From NCBI GenBank assembly GCA_016841875.1, contig JAENYG010000001.1, forward strand, positions 203,247 to 257,328: 54,082 nt of DNA, in the 5' to 3' direction. The stretch is from Syntrophomonas sp. Its GTDB lineage: Bacteria > Bacillota > Syntrophomonadia > Syntrophomonadales > Syntrophomonadaceae. Made by a program: the position numbers and the translations under genes. The notes below the pieces were generated by a model that was given only the letters and a program-made list of their open reading frames with translations, searched no databases and had not been told where the DNA came from. Below are positions 26,162-33,118 of this stretch, in pieces (the stretch's first letter is position 1; the number at the start of each line of letters is the position of its first letter).

Positions 26162-26282
26162 GACCAATGCTAATTGTTTTTCATGCCTGGATATCATAAT
26201 TTTATCTATATTATTAACACTTTATGTCTATCAGGAATAAAGTAAATCAGCATCGCTTTATCCAGAGGAGAATAATAGCTTA

Positions 26283-27263
26283 ATGCCGATAATTCCCGAA
26301 TATCGACTGGAGTATTTTGATAAAACGGCACTGCAGAAATTTGGTGACATAATAGAAGCTTCGGAAGTTTTTGTCTCTGAATTGAACCATATGGAACAAG
26401 AACCGCCCCCCGCACTAGTTTTTTATGGCCTCGATGATGAAGCACAGCACATTATAAGCGGAGAGCAGCAATCGCTCCTTCAATCATTAAGTCAAAAAAC
26501 AATAAATATCGTCCTTGAACTGAGAACACAAACATGCTGGGATTCAGGCCAGGAAATGCTTCGCCTTCACGAGGCTTTATGTCAGTACGATGATTTCACT
26601 TTTCCCGCCTTCGATATCGCGTACGGTATATATTGGATAAAGAGCAATCCCGGACTGCTGCTAAATAGTGAGAATTTAGCATTTTATAATATTGGCTGCA
26701 GTTTTCTCTCTCGCTTAGCCGTCGGTTTAGACAAAGAAAATAGTATAAACTGGGGCCGGATCATCAGCCAGACCCTGGCGGAACTGCCTGAAGGCAGGGA
26801 TAAACAGCCTATAAAATCATTGTACGGCCTAACCGGTATGACCGCCACACAAGTTCTCAAATGGCTGCCTGCTTTTCTAGCAGATGATATTAAAGCATAT
26901 TTAAATTCAAAAAAAATGTACTGCCTATCAATTACCATAAAGGGCTATGAAAAACTATTTACTGAAAATGTTCATATGACTTGTTTACTAGAAAAAGATT
27001 ACTGGCTGAGGGAGTTAATAGCGCACCTCCCTGAAATTATGTGGATAATACTGAGTTCCATAAGGGTACCCTGGGATGAGTACTATCCGCAATGGAAGAG
27101 CAGGCTAAAACAATATCTGGCTGGAAGTTTAAATGAATATGATATTCTCCGCCACCTGATATCACAGGGTATTACAGAAAACAAAGACCAGGAAGGAATA
27201 CTCCATTTCTCTCAAGGAATTCCTTTTTGCCTGGACCTGGCCACTAAAAATTACCGATTGTGA
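26283..27263 (+). CDS. Hypothetical protein, family not recognised
   Basis: A 326-residue, mostly helical, soluble protein without signal peptide, membrane segment or obvious catalytic motif. Composition is even, with several Trp and Leu-rich stretches ('MTATQVLKWLPAFLADDIKAYL', an amphipathic region, and 'HLPEIMWIILSSIRVPWDEYY'). The start ATG is preceded by AGAGGAG at a suitable distance. The long open frame with normal codon use supports a real gene. It stands between unrelated small genes, and neither neighbours nor motifs suggest a role. Confidence 0.65.
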   Translation: MPIIPEYRLEYFDKTALQKFGDIIEASEVFVSELNHMEQEPPPALVFYGLDDEAQHIISGEQQSLLQSLSQKTINIVLELRTQTCWDSGQEMLRLHEALCQYDDFTFPAFDIAYGIYWIKSNPGLLLNSENLAFYNIGCSFLSRLAVGLDKENSINWGRIISQTLAELPEGRDKQPIKSLYGLTGMTATQVLKWLPAFLADDIKAYLNSKKMYCLSITIKGYEKLFTENVHMTCLLEKDYWLRELIAHLPEIMWIILSSIRVPWDEYYPQWKSRLKQYLAGSLNEYDILRHLISQGITENKDQEGILHFSQGIPFCLDLATKNYRL

Positions 27264-27343
27264 GAGCTGGCATTTAGACGAGTCAAGGTCACAGTTCCCT
27301 GACTTATTACCCTCGACCTGACTTAACCAAGCTTCCCCTTAAC

Positions 27344-27754
27344 TCATCCGCGACTTTTGCTATTTATAATTATTCCCATTATAGTCATCAGGCACCCTGC
27401 TTCCATATACAGCAGCCCTCCGCCGGTTTGGGGAAGCGATGGTTTGGTTTCAGCGGGAACATCAACCGGGGCTCCCATAAATGGTTCAGGTGGAATTATT
27501 ATAGATTCCAGGGGAAGCGGTTCCTCCTGAATAGCGTTTTCACCATCCGACCCGACAATATCATCTTCGATGTTTTCTGGTTCTTGACCGACTTCATTGT
27601 CCAATACCTGCTGTTCTTGCGGTGCAAGCTCGCTTTTATTTATTTCGTCCGATAAATAATGAGGGGCTCCCATGGCCAGGCTGCTGGTCAAGACAACTGA
27701 TAACACCAGTGTTATTGATAATACTGTTAATTTTATCCCTCTGTTTATAATCAT
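27344..27754 (-). CDS. LPXTG-anchored surface protein
   Basis: A 136-residue secreted protein: signal peptide (basic start, hydrophobic core, 'SSLAMGAP' cleavage region), an acidic Pro/Glu-rich linker, then LPQTGG at about residue 107, a hydrophobic stretch and a basic tail (NSKSRG). This is a complete sortase sorting signal, so the product is expected to be bound to peptidoglycan. The mature part is only about 80 residues and has no recognised domain. AGGAGG lies 8 bases before the ATG at 27754. No sortase gene is in the window. Confidence 0.8.
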   Translation of the reverse strand: MIINRGIKLTVLSITLVLSVVLTSSLAMGAPHYLSDEINKSELAPQEQQVLDNEVGQEPENIEDDIVGSDGENAIQEEPLPLESIIIPPEPFMGAPVDVPAETKPSLPQTGGGLLYMEAGCLMTIMGIIINSKSRG

Positions 27755-27886
27755 CAACTATACCTCCTGTATTTCCGGTAGGGTTTATACCTCTCTATCT
27801 TTAGCGGCTTCTTACATAAAGCCCCTCACCTGTCTGGGTCTCTATCCTTACCGGCCTATCGTTTGCTTTAACTGAAAACTAGTAAC

Positions 27887-28120
27887 TCATTGATCAGTTT
27901 TCCAGGAACGAGTCACGCTTGTATTTTGCGGGAAATTGTTTTCATCAAGTTTTTGCTGTATCAATGAAGTCATTTCCAAAAAGCTCCTGAAATGCTGAAC
28001 CTGCCCAGACTGAATATTTTCTATATATCCCTGAAAGGTAGCATTCTCCACCGATTCCAATTTCACTATGAAATCTGCTGAACGATTTTTCCCTGAAAAT
28101 CGTTTGTTTTCTAAATCCAC
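27887..28120 (-). CDS. Small conserved hypothetical protein
   Basis: A 77-residue soluble protein with 'DFIVKLESVENATFQGYIENIQSGQVQHFRSFLEMTSLIQ' spread over its centre, a pattern I have seen in short Firmicute proteins (beta hairpin followed by a helix ending in 'LI..KLDE'). Function unknown. A GGAGG is present before the ATG. It lies between the LPXTG gene and the palindromic repeat; the three minus-strand genes here could be co-transcribed. Confidence 0.6.
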   Translation of the reverse strand: MDLENKRFSGKNRSADFIVKLESVENATFQGYIENIQSGQVQHFRSFLEMTSLIQQKLDENNFPQNTSVTRSWKTDQ

Positions 28121-28217
28121 AGCATTACCCTCCTTAAGTATCGCTTAAAAATATATCTATCCTGAGTAGTATAATAACACCCTTGAATCACAAACCGGTC
28201 ACAAATTAGACTCAATA

Positions 28218-28278
28218 GAAGCAGGGGGACGTTCTTTTTGCTTCCCTGGAGGAAGCAAAAAGAACGTCCCCCTGCTTC
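28218..28278. repeat. 28-bp perfect inverted repeat
   Basis: Arms 28218-28245 and 28251-28278 are perfect reverse complements around the five-base loop CTGGA. Each arm includes AGGGGGACGTTCTTTTT. It sits three bases after the stop of the MBL gene. A second palindrome at 54039-54082 shares the AGGGGGAC(A)GTTCTT core, so this looks like a dispersed palindromic element. It could also work as a terminator or mRNA stabiliser. Confidence 0.8.
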
Positions 28279-28280
28279 CT

Positions 28281-29075
28281 CTAAATGGTGCAAACTATTG
28301 AATACGATGAAAAATCGCCATTGGTGAGGGTACTAGCTATATCCTCCTCAGGAAATAACCTCTGGTCTATATCCCCATCCTCCAGACCTTTATTTCTCAA
28401 CTCTTGAACTTTCTCCCGCAGGTCAAGAAGATAGTTCAACTTCTGCTGGCAGATTTCTTTACCGTTTTTCAGAATACCGGTATGGGAACAAAAAACTACC
28501 TCAAAGCCTAGTGCACATATTTTTTCCAATGAGTTGATCATTTCACTCATATTTTCCTCCCAATATACGCTTTTAGGTTTAATGTTTACCAGCAGGTCAC
28601 CTGCGAATAGCCAACCCTGATCCGGTTCCAGAAAGGCTTTATGATACCGGCAATGTCCAGGAGTATCTATAACTTCGAAACGATATTTATCAGTTATGAT
28701 CTGTTCGGGAATAGATTGCGCTTTAAACGCGGGTCGTCTCCCCCATATTTCCATGCGATATTTTTCAAGTTCGGGCTCTATAGCAGCTTCTGCAATAGAC
28801 CCAGCATGCAGATAAACTGGAAGGTTTGATTTCTCCTGCAGCCAGGCCGCCATCCCTGAATGATCTTCATGTAAATGAGTTAAAGCCACCTGTTGAATAG
28901 TATTTTCATTAAAAAATCTTATTGATTCACTGCCCAGCGAGTATGGCCCGGTATCGATAAGCAGTCCATCTATAATATACAGGCAGACACTCATTTTAAA
29001 GGGGCGGTTCCAAGGCATTTCCCTGATTCCCTGCCAACCTGCTATCCCTTGCAAAAAAGTCTTATATTTCATCAT
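28281..29075 (-). CDS. MBL-fold metallo-hydrolase
   Basis: A 264-residue metallo-beta-lactamase-fold protein. The metal site appears as HLHEDHSGM (HxHxDH, about residues 82-88), 'TPGHCRYHKAFLE' and 'FAGDLL', with a later His in 'VVFCSHTG'. The family hydrolyses thioesters, lactones or phosphodiesters; no feature here chooses among them. It starts ATG-ATG with GGGAG upstream. Its stop codon is followed almost directly by the palindromic repeat. Confidence 0.88.
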   Translation of the reverse strand: MMKYKTFLQGIAGWQGIREMPWNRPFKMSVCLYIIDGLLIDTGPYSLGSESIRFFNENTIQQVALTHLHEDHSGMAAWLQEKSNLPVYLHAGSIAEAAIEPELEKYRMEIWGRRPAFKAQSIPEQIITDKYRFEVIDTPGHCRYHKAFLEPDQGWLFAGDLLVNIKPKSVYWEENMSEMINSLEKICALGFEVVFCSHTGILKNGKEICQQKLNYLLDLREKVQELRNKGLEDGDIDQRLFPEEDIASTLTNGDFSSYSIVCTI

Positions 29076-29297
29076 TACTTAACTCCCTCAGCATAATAGT
29101 ATAAATATACCATATCATGTCAGGTCTGCGAAAAAAGACCGGTAGTTCTTTAGTTTGGTTAAAGCTGTTTTATTTTCAAGATCAGTGCAGCCAGAGGTGC
29201 TTATAAACGAATAATTATATGATGACAGAAAAATTGACATAAGGTAAACTGATAAAAAGGATTTTTGATTAGGAAGATACGGTATGAACTAATCACG

Positions 29298-29442
29298 CTG
29301 CTGTAAAAAGAGTCAGGAAGTCTCACAATCAGCAGTTTTTACTTACTCACTAATTGGGGAAATCAGTTTAAGTAATATGTAATTTAGACCACGAAGGTTT
29401 AAGGCAGCTTGAAAGCGCTTATATTTGTTCGTGGTTTTTTTC
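29298..29442 (+). terminator. Two hairpin-T-run structures with no gene before them
   Basis: CTGCTG (29298-29303) can pair with CAGCAG (29330-29335), followed by TTTTT. Then ACCACGAA (29388-29395) pairs with TTCGTGGT (29428-29435), with an inner GCTT/AAGC hairpin and seven T residues. The second is a convincing plus-strand terminator, yet no plus-strand coding gene precedes it for three kilobases. It may end a small RNA or a leader transcript starting near 29200. The gap 29076-29665 otherwise holds the structured leader at 29459. Confidence 0.6.
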
Positions 29443-29458
29443 TGCTCATAATCAAGAG

Positions 29459-29580
29459 TACCAAGCATGGATCGACCATCTGAGGTTATGGCTTTAACCA
29501 AGACCGTACCTGGACCTTGGTAAAATCGCGGCTGATGGGAAATCGGGAACCCTGGAAGTGCCTCATTCCTGGTGGACTCA
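29459..29580 (+). ncRNA. Structured leader RNA before DUF3842-fmdE-cooT
   Basis: TACCAAG (29459-29465) pairs perfectly with CTTGGTA (29516-29522), enclosing two hairpins, ATGG/CCAT (29467-29479) and GGTTA/TAACC (29484-29499), a three-way junction. A further hairpin CTGAT-GGGAA-ATCGG follows at 29531-29545. I do not recognise a named riboswitch. Position, about 85 bases before the operon start, suggests a cis-regulatory RNA. However, the -10 at 29628 could also start a shorter transcript without it. Confidence 0.45.
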
Positions 29581-29624
29581 TTAACATACTATTTTTCATG
29601 GGCTTATTATTTTTAAAACTGCTG

Positions 29625-29633
29625 TGTTATACT
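29625..29633 (+). promoter_or_regulatory. Extended -10 before DUF3842
   Basis: TGT-TATACT at 29625-29633 is an extended -10 element 33 bases upstream of the GTG start. No good -35 is visible, which is tolerable for extended -10 promoters. If used, the transcript would exclude the structured region upstream. Confidence 0.4.
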
Positions 29634-29665
29634 AATGTCCAAATAGAAGTGGGGGGTTTAATGTT

Positions 29666-30094
29666 GTGATAATTGTTGTAATAGACGGTCAGGGAGGAGG
29701 AATAGGGCGGGTCATTGTGGAAAAGCTGCGTCATGAACTGGGGCAGGAATGCAGTATAATAGGACTGGGTACCAACGCGGTAGCTACCTCCATAATGTTA
29801 AAAGCAGGCGCCAACGAAGGAGCCAGTGGAGAAAATGCAGTTGTAAGAACGGTTACCCGAGCTAATATGATAGTTGGCTCAGTAGCTATTCTGGCGGCTA
29901 ACTCCTATTCTGGAGAACTTACGCCTGCCATGGCAGAAGCAGTTGCATCTTCATCGGCACTCAAAGTACTGATTCCCCTTAACCGTTGTGGTATAGAGCT
30001 AACCGGCGCTGTGGACGAACCCCTGCCGATGCAGGTAGATCGTTTGGTAAGCAGAGTAAGAGAAATATTTGATAAGCAGAAGTACTTAAAATAA
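29666..30094 (+). CDS. DUF3842 family protein
   Basis: A 142-residue protein with a Rossmann-like glycine start 'VVIDGQGGGIGRVIVEKL', then 'LGTNAVATSIMLKAGANEGASGENAVVR', and 'DEPLPMQVDRLV' near the end, matching DUF3842. The function is not known; the GQGGGIG loop suggests a nucleotide. It starts at GTG with GGGGGG upstream. It is the first gene of a three-gene unit with FmdE and the CooT fusion, spaced by 22 and 2 bases, hinting at a shared task in metal or cofactor handling. Confidence 0.85.
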   Translation: MIIVVIDGQGGGIGRVIVEKLRHELGQECSIIGLGTNAVATSIMLKAGANEGASGENAVVRTVTRANMIVGSVAILAANSYSGELTPAMAEAVASSSALKVLIPLNRCGIELTGAVDEPLPMQVDRLVSRVREIFDKQKYLK

Positions 30095-30116
30095 ACAGAA
30101 AGGTGGCTGATCTGAT

Positions 30117-30719
30117 ATGTGCAGGGATATGCCTCCCCTGGAACTAGCCATACAATTTCACGGTCATATATGTCCTGGACTCTTAATGGGAGTTAGGGCA
30201 TCCGAATTTGCTATCCAACACCTGCAATTAGAAAGGGATAGGGATGAGGAACTGCTGGCGGTAGTGGAGACTAATTCGTGCGGAGTTGATGCTATCCAAT
30301 CAATACTGGGCTGCACCTTTGGAAAAGGTAATCTTATTTTTAAAGACTATGGTAAAGCAGTATATACTATTGCCAGCAGAGATAAAGGTAAAGCCATACG
30401 CATAGCACAGAAATTTAATGCCAACCGCAATCCTTTATTTAATCGTTATCGGGAGCTTAATATCAAGGATCACTTAACTCCTGAAGAGAAGACCGAACAG
30501 GAGAATTTATTGGGACAGGTTTTTGAGAGCATTATGACCGCTCCCTTTGAAGATATTTTTGAATGGCATGAGATAGAATTTGATTTTCCTGAAAAAGCTG
30601 AAATCCGCAAAACCCTGCAGTGTTCAGTTTGTGGTGAAGGAGTCATGGATGCACGCGCAGTTACAACCGAACCTGGGGTTGTCTGCCCAACCTGCTATAT
30701 TGATCAAGGAGGCGAATAA
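30117..30719 (+). CDS. FmdE family protein with zinc ribbon
   Basis: A 200-residue FmdE-domain protein ('FHGHICPGLLMGVRASEFA', with conserved His and Cys, then 'VETNSCGVDAIQSILGCTFGKGNL') and a C-terminal zinc ribbon (CSVC..CPTC, about residues 171-193). FmdE proteins are named from formylmethanofuran dehydrogenase gene clusters (Mo/W enzymes) but occur widely in non-methanogens, where the role is unclear; metal or cofactor handling is often suggested. It precedes the CooT fusion by two bases, so the two are probably coupled. Confidence 0.9.
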   Translation: MCRDMPPLELAIQFHGHICPGLLMGVRASEFAIQHLQLERDRDEELLAVVETNSCGVDAIQSILGCTFGKGNLIFKDYGKAVYTIASRDKGKAIRIAQKFNANRNPLFNRYRELNIKDHLTPEEKTEQENLLGQVFESIMTAPFEDIFEWHEIEFDFPEKAEIRKTLQCSVCGEGVMDARAVTTEPGVVCPTCYIDQGGE

Positions 30720-30721
30720 AC

Positions 30722-31522
30722 ATGTGTGAAGCTAATGTTTATATTAATCGCAATGGCAAAGAGGAACTGCTGATGGAAAAAGTTGACCGTATGATTCCCG
30801 GAGATGAGAATAATATTTTTATGGAGAGCATATTTGGCGAGCGCAGAGTTATCCAGGCTAGAATCAAGGAAATGCAGCTCGTGCATCATCGTATCATACT
30901 AGAAGAGATTAAAACCGCAGCAGAGTTCCAAGAACAGGAAATATGGCTGACCCTGGATACCGAACACGGACACTTTCATGACGGCGAAGAAATTAGGTTA
31001 AATCTCTTTAACGGATATAACATGAAAGTCAACCAGGACCATGTCTTCTCCCATCCCCAGGTATCCATGCTGCAGCACGGCCAAACGAGAGAATGTCCAG
31101 TGCAGATAAACGAAGGTATAGTTGAAGTCAACCTCGGTGAAGAAGCAGATGGTTTGATGCAAGTGTATGCCCACGAAAGCGGAGATAAAGAACTCTACGC
31201 CAAAATATTCTTAGAAGTAGGCCACCATCATCATCATGGGGTAGAACCAGTAGGGCTGCCGCTTGAAATTATACCCAGTAATTATCAACATGCCCGGATG
31301 GGGGAAAACTATGAAATTCAGGTATTGAAAAATGGTCTCCCACTTGCAGGAGCAAAAGTCAAGTCTACTTATGCCGGAACCAGCAATCATGATTATCCTC
31401 ATCACCTGGTAACTGATGAAGACGGCAAGACCAGTTTATTCCTGACCGCTCGTGGTAATTACCTGTTTTCAGTGGCTGATGGAGAAATAATCAGCACGTT
31501 TACTCTCACCAAGAGTTTTTAG
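30722..31522 (+). CDS. CooT-DUF4198 fusion, His-rich nickel-handling candidate
   Basis: A 266-residue fusion. Residues 1-62 are a CooT domain (starts MCEANVYI with the nickel-ligand Cys2; 'SIFGERRVIQARIKEM'). About residues 75-266 resemble DUF4198/NikM-type proteins ('VGLPLEIIPSN', 'LPLAGAKVKSTYAG', 'VTDEDGKTSLFLT'). Histidines cluster at 82-86 (HGHFH), 107-119 and 168-172 (five in a row). DUF4198 proteins are usually exported; this one has no signal peptide and Cys2 must be near the N-terminus, so it is probably cytoplasmic. Next operon is the [NiFe] hydrogenase set. A nickel buffer or donor for HypA/HypB is the likely role, by inference. Confidence 0.85.
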   Translation: MCEANVYINRNGKEELLMEKVDRMIPGDENNIFMESIFGERRVIQARIKEMQLVHHRIILEEIKTAAEFQEQEIWLTLDTEHGHFHDGEEIRLNLFNGYNMKVNQDHVFSHPQVSMLQHGQTRECPVQINEGIVEVNLGEEADGLMQVYAHESGDKELYAKIFLEVGHHHHHGVEPVGLPLEIIPSNYQHARMGENYEIQVLKNGLPLAGAKVKSTYAGTSNHDYPHHLVTDEDGKTSLFLTARGNYLFSVADGEIISTFTLTKSF

Positions 31523-31749
31523 TAGTTAATTTAACTATTTCAATGTTTTTACTGTATTTTATGTCTATATATGTCTATATATGTCTACATAGAGGAGTAT
31601 TGATTTATATGTAGAATATAAGCGTATCTGATAATGCTATATTTGCCTATTGATAAGACTATCAAAAATGCGAGTGGTAGTATATAATTACTGTAGTTTA
31701 TTCAGATAAAGGAGTTTATTTGTAATCGGATTGGAAAATAGAATATTTT

Positions 31750-31910
31750 TCTCCGAGTTCCATGACCTACGGCTAATGGCTATGGTTTTAGGAACCTGGG
31801 TATGACTGGAAACGGTCTTGCCTTCCCCTATTGTGAAAAGGAGATGCTCAGGTCAAGCAGATCATAAAAGCGTGCTCATGAAGGGTACAGCTGCTATGTT
31901 TTGGTGCGTC
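31750..31910 (+). ncRNA. Moco-riboswitch-like leader RNA before hypA
   Basis: The 473-base gap before hypA holds a compact fold: GTTCC/GGAAC (31757-31761 with 31791-31795), a closing stem ACCTGGG/CTCAGGT (31794-31800 with 31847-31853), GACT-GGAAAC-GGTC (31804-31817), and a TTGCCTTCCCC...AAAAGGAGATGCTC block. The last two blocks resemble the conserved GGAAAC and TGCCTYCC...GGRGATGC core I associate with the Moco/Tuco motif. An intrinsic terminator follows, as in a riboswitch. I am not certain of the class. 31523-31740 holds only AT-rich DNA and a TATATGTCTA triple repeat. Confidence 0.5.
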
Positions 31911-31915
31911 TTAAT

Positions 31916-31943
31916 CCGGCATCTTTCAGTGTCGGGTTTTTTT
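31916..31943 (+). terminator. Terminator in the hypA leader
   Basis: CCGGCA (31916-31921) pairs with TGTCGG (31930-31935), followed by G and seven T residues, 52 bases before the hypA start. Its place between a structured RNA and the operon start suggests regulated termination rather than the end of a gene. Confidence 0.7.
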
Positions 31944-31995
31944 ATTTTTTATGTAGCAATATGTCGAATTTTGTATTACGAGGTATGTTCTTATT

Positions 31996-32340
31996 ATGCA
32001 CGAAATATCTTTGATGTCAAGTATTTTGGACACCTTGCGGGAGAGTGCCATCCAAAATGGAATAAATAATATAAAACAGATCAAATTGGTAGTGGGTAAA
32101 TTCTCCATGGCTCTGCCTGACAGTTTGCTATTTGCATTCGAAGCACTTGGACGGGAAGAACTGTTTAAGGGGGCTGTACTGGAAATCGAAGAAAGAGATA
32201 TCAAGTGTATCTGCCAGGACTGCCAACATCCTTTTTCACTAGATAATTATTATAATTTCGTATGTCCCAACTGTACAGGCCGTAAAACTGAAATAGTATC
32301 CGGACGGGAGCTGTATATAGACTATTACGAGGGAGACTGA
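31996..32340 (+). CDS. hypA: Hydrogenase nickel-insertion protein
   Basis: A 114-residue HypA: begins MHEISLM with the nickel-ligand His2, and carries the zinc site as two Cys pairs (CICQDC and CPNC, about residues 73-96). It delivers Ni2+ to the hydrogenase large-subunit precursor together with HypB. Length is normal. A GAGG site lies before the ATG. The stop is five bases from hypB. Confidence 0.95.
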   Translation: MHEISLMSSILDTLRESAIQNGINNIKQIKLVVGKFSMALPDSLLFAFEALGREELFKGAVLEIEERDIKCICQDCQHPFSLDNYYNFVCPNCTGRKTEIVSGRELYIDYYEGD

Positions 32341-32345
32341 AACAG

Positions 32346-33014
32346 ATGGTACATATTAAACTGGAAAGCAACATCCTGGGATCTAATGAACTCCTGGCCA
32401 GAAAAAACCGAAATGAATTTCAGAACCAGGGAATCCTGGTTCTGAATATGATGAGTTCTCCGGGAGCCGGCAAAACCACTCTTTTAGAGAGAACCATCGA
32501 GCTATTGAATGGCCAGCTCAGACTGGGAGTAATCGAAGGAGATCTGTATACCGATCAAGATGCTCAGCGCATCGAAAAAAAAGGAGTGCAAGTAATACAG
32601 ATCAATACTGAAGGAACCTGCCACCTGGATGCAGGCATGGTAGGTAAAGCCTTTAAAAATCTCCCGGAAAATGATAATCTCGATATTATTTTTATAGAAA
32701 ATGTTGGGAATCTGGTATGCCCGGCTGAATTTGACCTGGGAGAGGATTGTAAAGTAGTGGTGCTGAGTACTGCTGAAGGAAATGATAAACCTTTAAAATA
32801 TCCGTTAATATTTCATGAATCCCGGGCAGTGATACTCAACAAGATTGATCTATTACCATATACCGATTTTAGTTTGGAAAGGTTTCACAAAGACCTTGAA
32901 AATATTAACCCAAACGCTAAAACATTTTTGGTATCGGGTCGTACAAGCCAGGGAATACAAGACTGGACTGACTGGCTGCTGGAGGAGGTGCATAAAAAGA
33001 AAGGAAAGATTTAG
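32346..33014 (+). CDS. hypB: Hydrogenase nickel-incorporation GTPase
   Basis: A 222-residue SIMIBI GTPase: P-loop 'SSPGAGKTTLLE', 'EGDLYTDQDAQRI', metal-site Cys-His in 'EGTCHLDAGM', 'IFIENVGNLVCPAEFDLGE', and 'ILNKIDLLPY'. It powers nickel insertion with HypA. It lacks both the N-terminal CCxxxxC motif and the His-rich stretch found in many HypB proteins, so it should not store nickel itself; the His-rich CooT fusion upstream may do so. Confidence 0.95.
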   Translation: MVHIKLESNILGSNELLARKNRNEFQNQGILVLNMMSSPGAGKTTLLERTIELLNGQLRLGVIEGDLYTDQDAQRIEKKGVQVIQINTEGTCHLDAGMVGKAFKNLPENDNLDIIFIENVGNLVCPAEFDLGEDCKVVVLSTAEGNDKPLKYPLIFHESRAVILNKIDLLPYTDFSLERFHKDLENINPNAKTFLVSGRTSQGIQDWTDWLLEEVHKKKGKI

Positions 33015-33118
33015 GGAATGGTAGAGAGATATAGATGGATAAGGAATCGGAATTTTATTTTCTAATATATAGAAGATTAGGGATTGTAAAAAAATTTGTG
33101 AGTTGGGGGGAAGTGTAA

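Noticed and set aside
30722-31522. Five consecutive His as a cloning tag
   Set aside because: It is inside a conserved chain, encoded by native-looking codons, and accompanied by other His clusters.
31551-31595. Short TATATGTCTA repeats as a CRISPR or iteron array
   Set aside because: Only three near copies of about ten bases in direct tandem without spacers; too small for either.
31818-32069. 83-codon open frame before hypA
   Set aside because: It runs through the leader RNA and terminator and into hypA in another frame; no ribosome site and no protein-like pattern.
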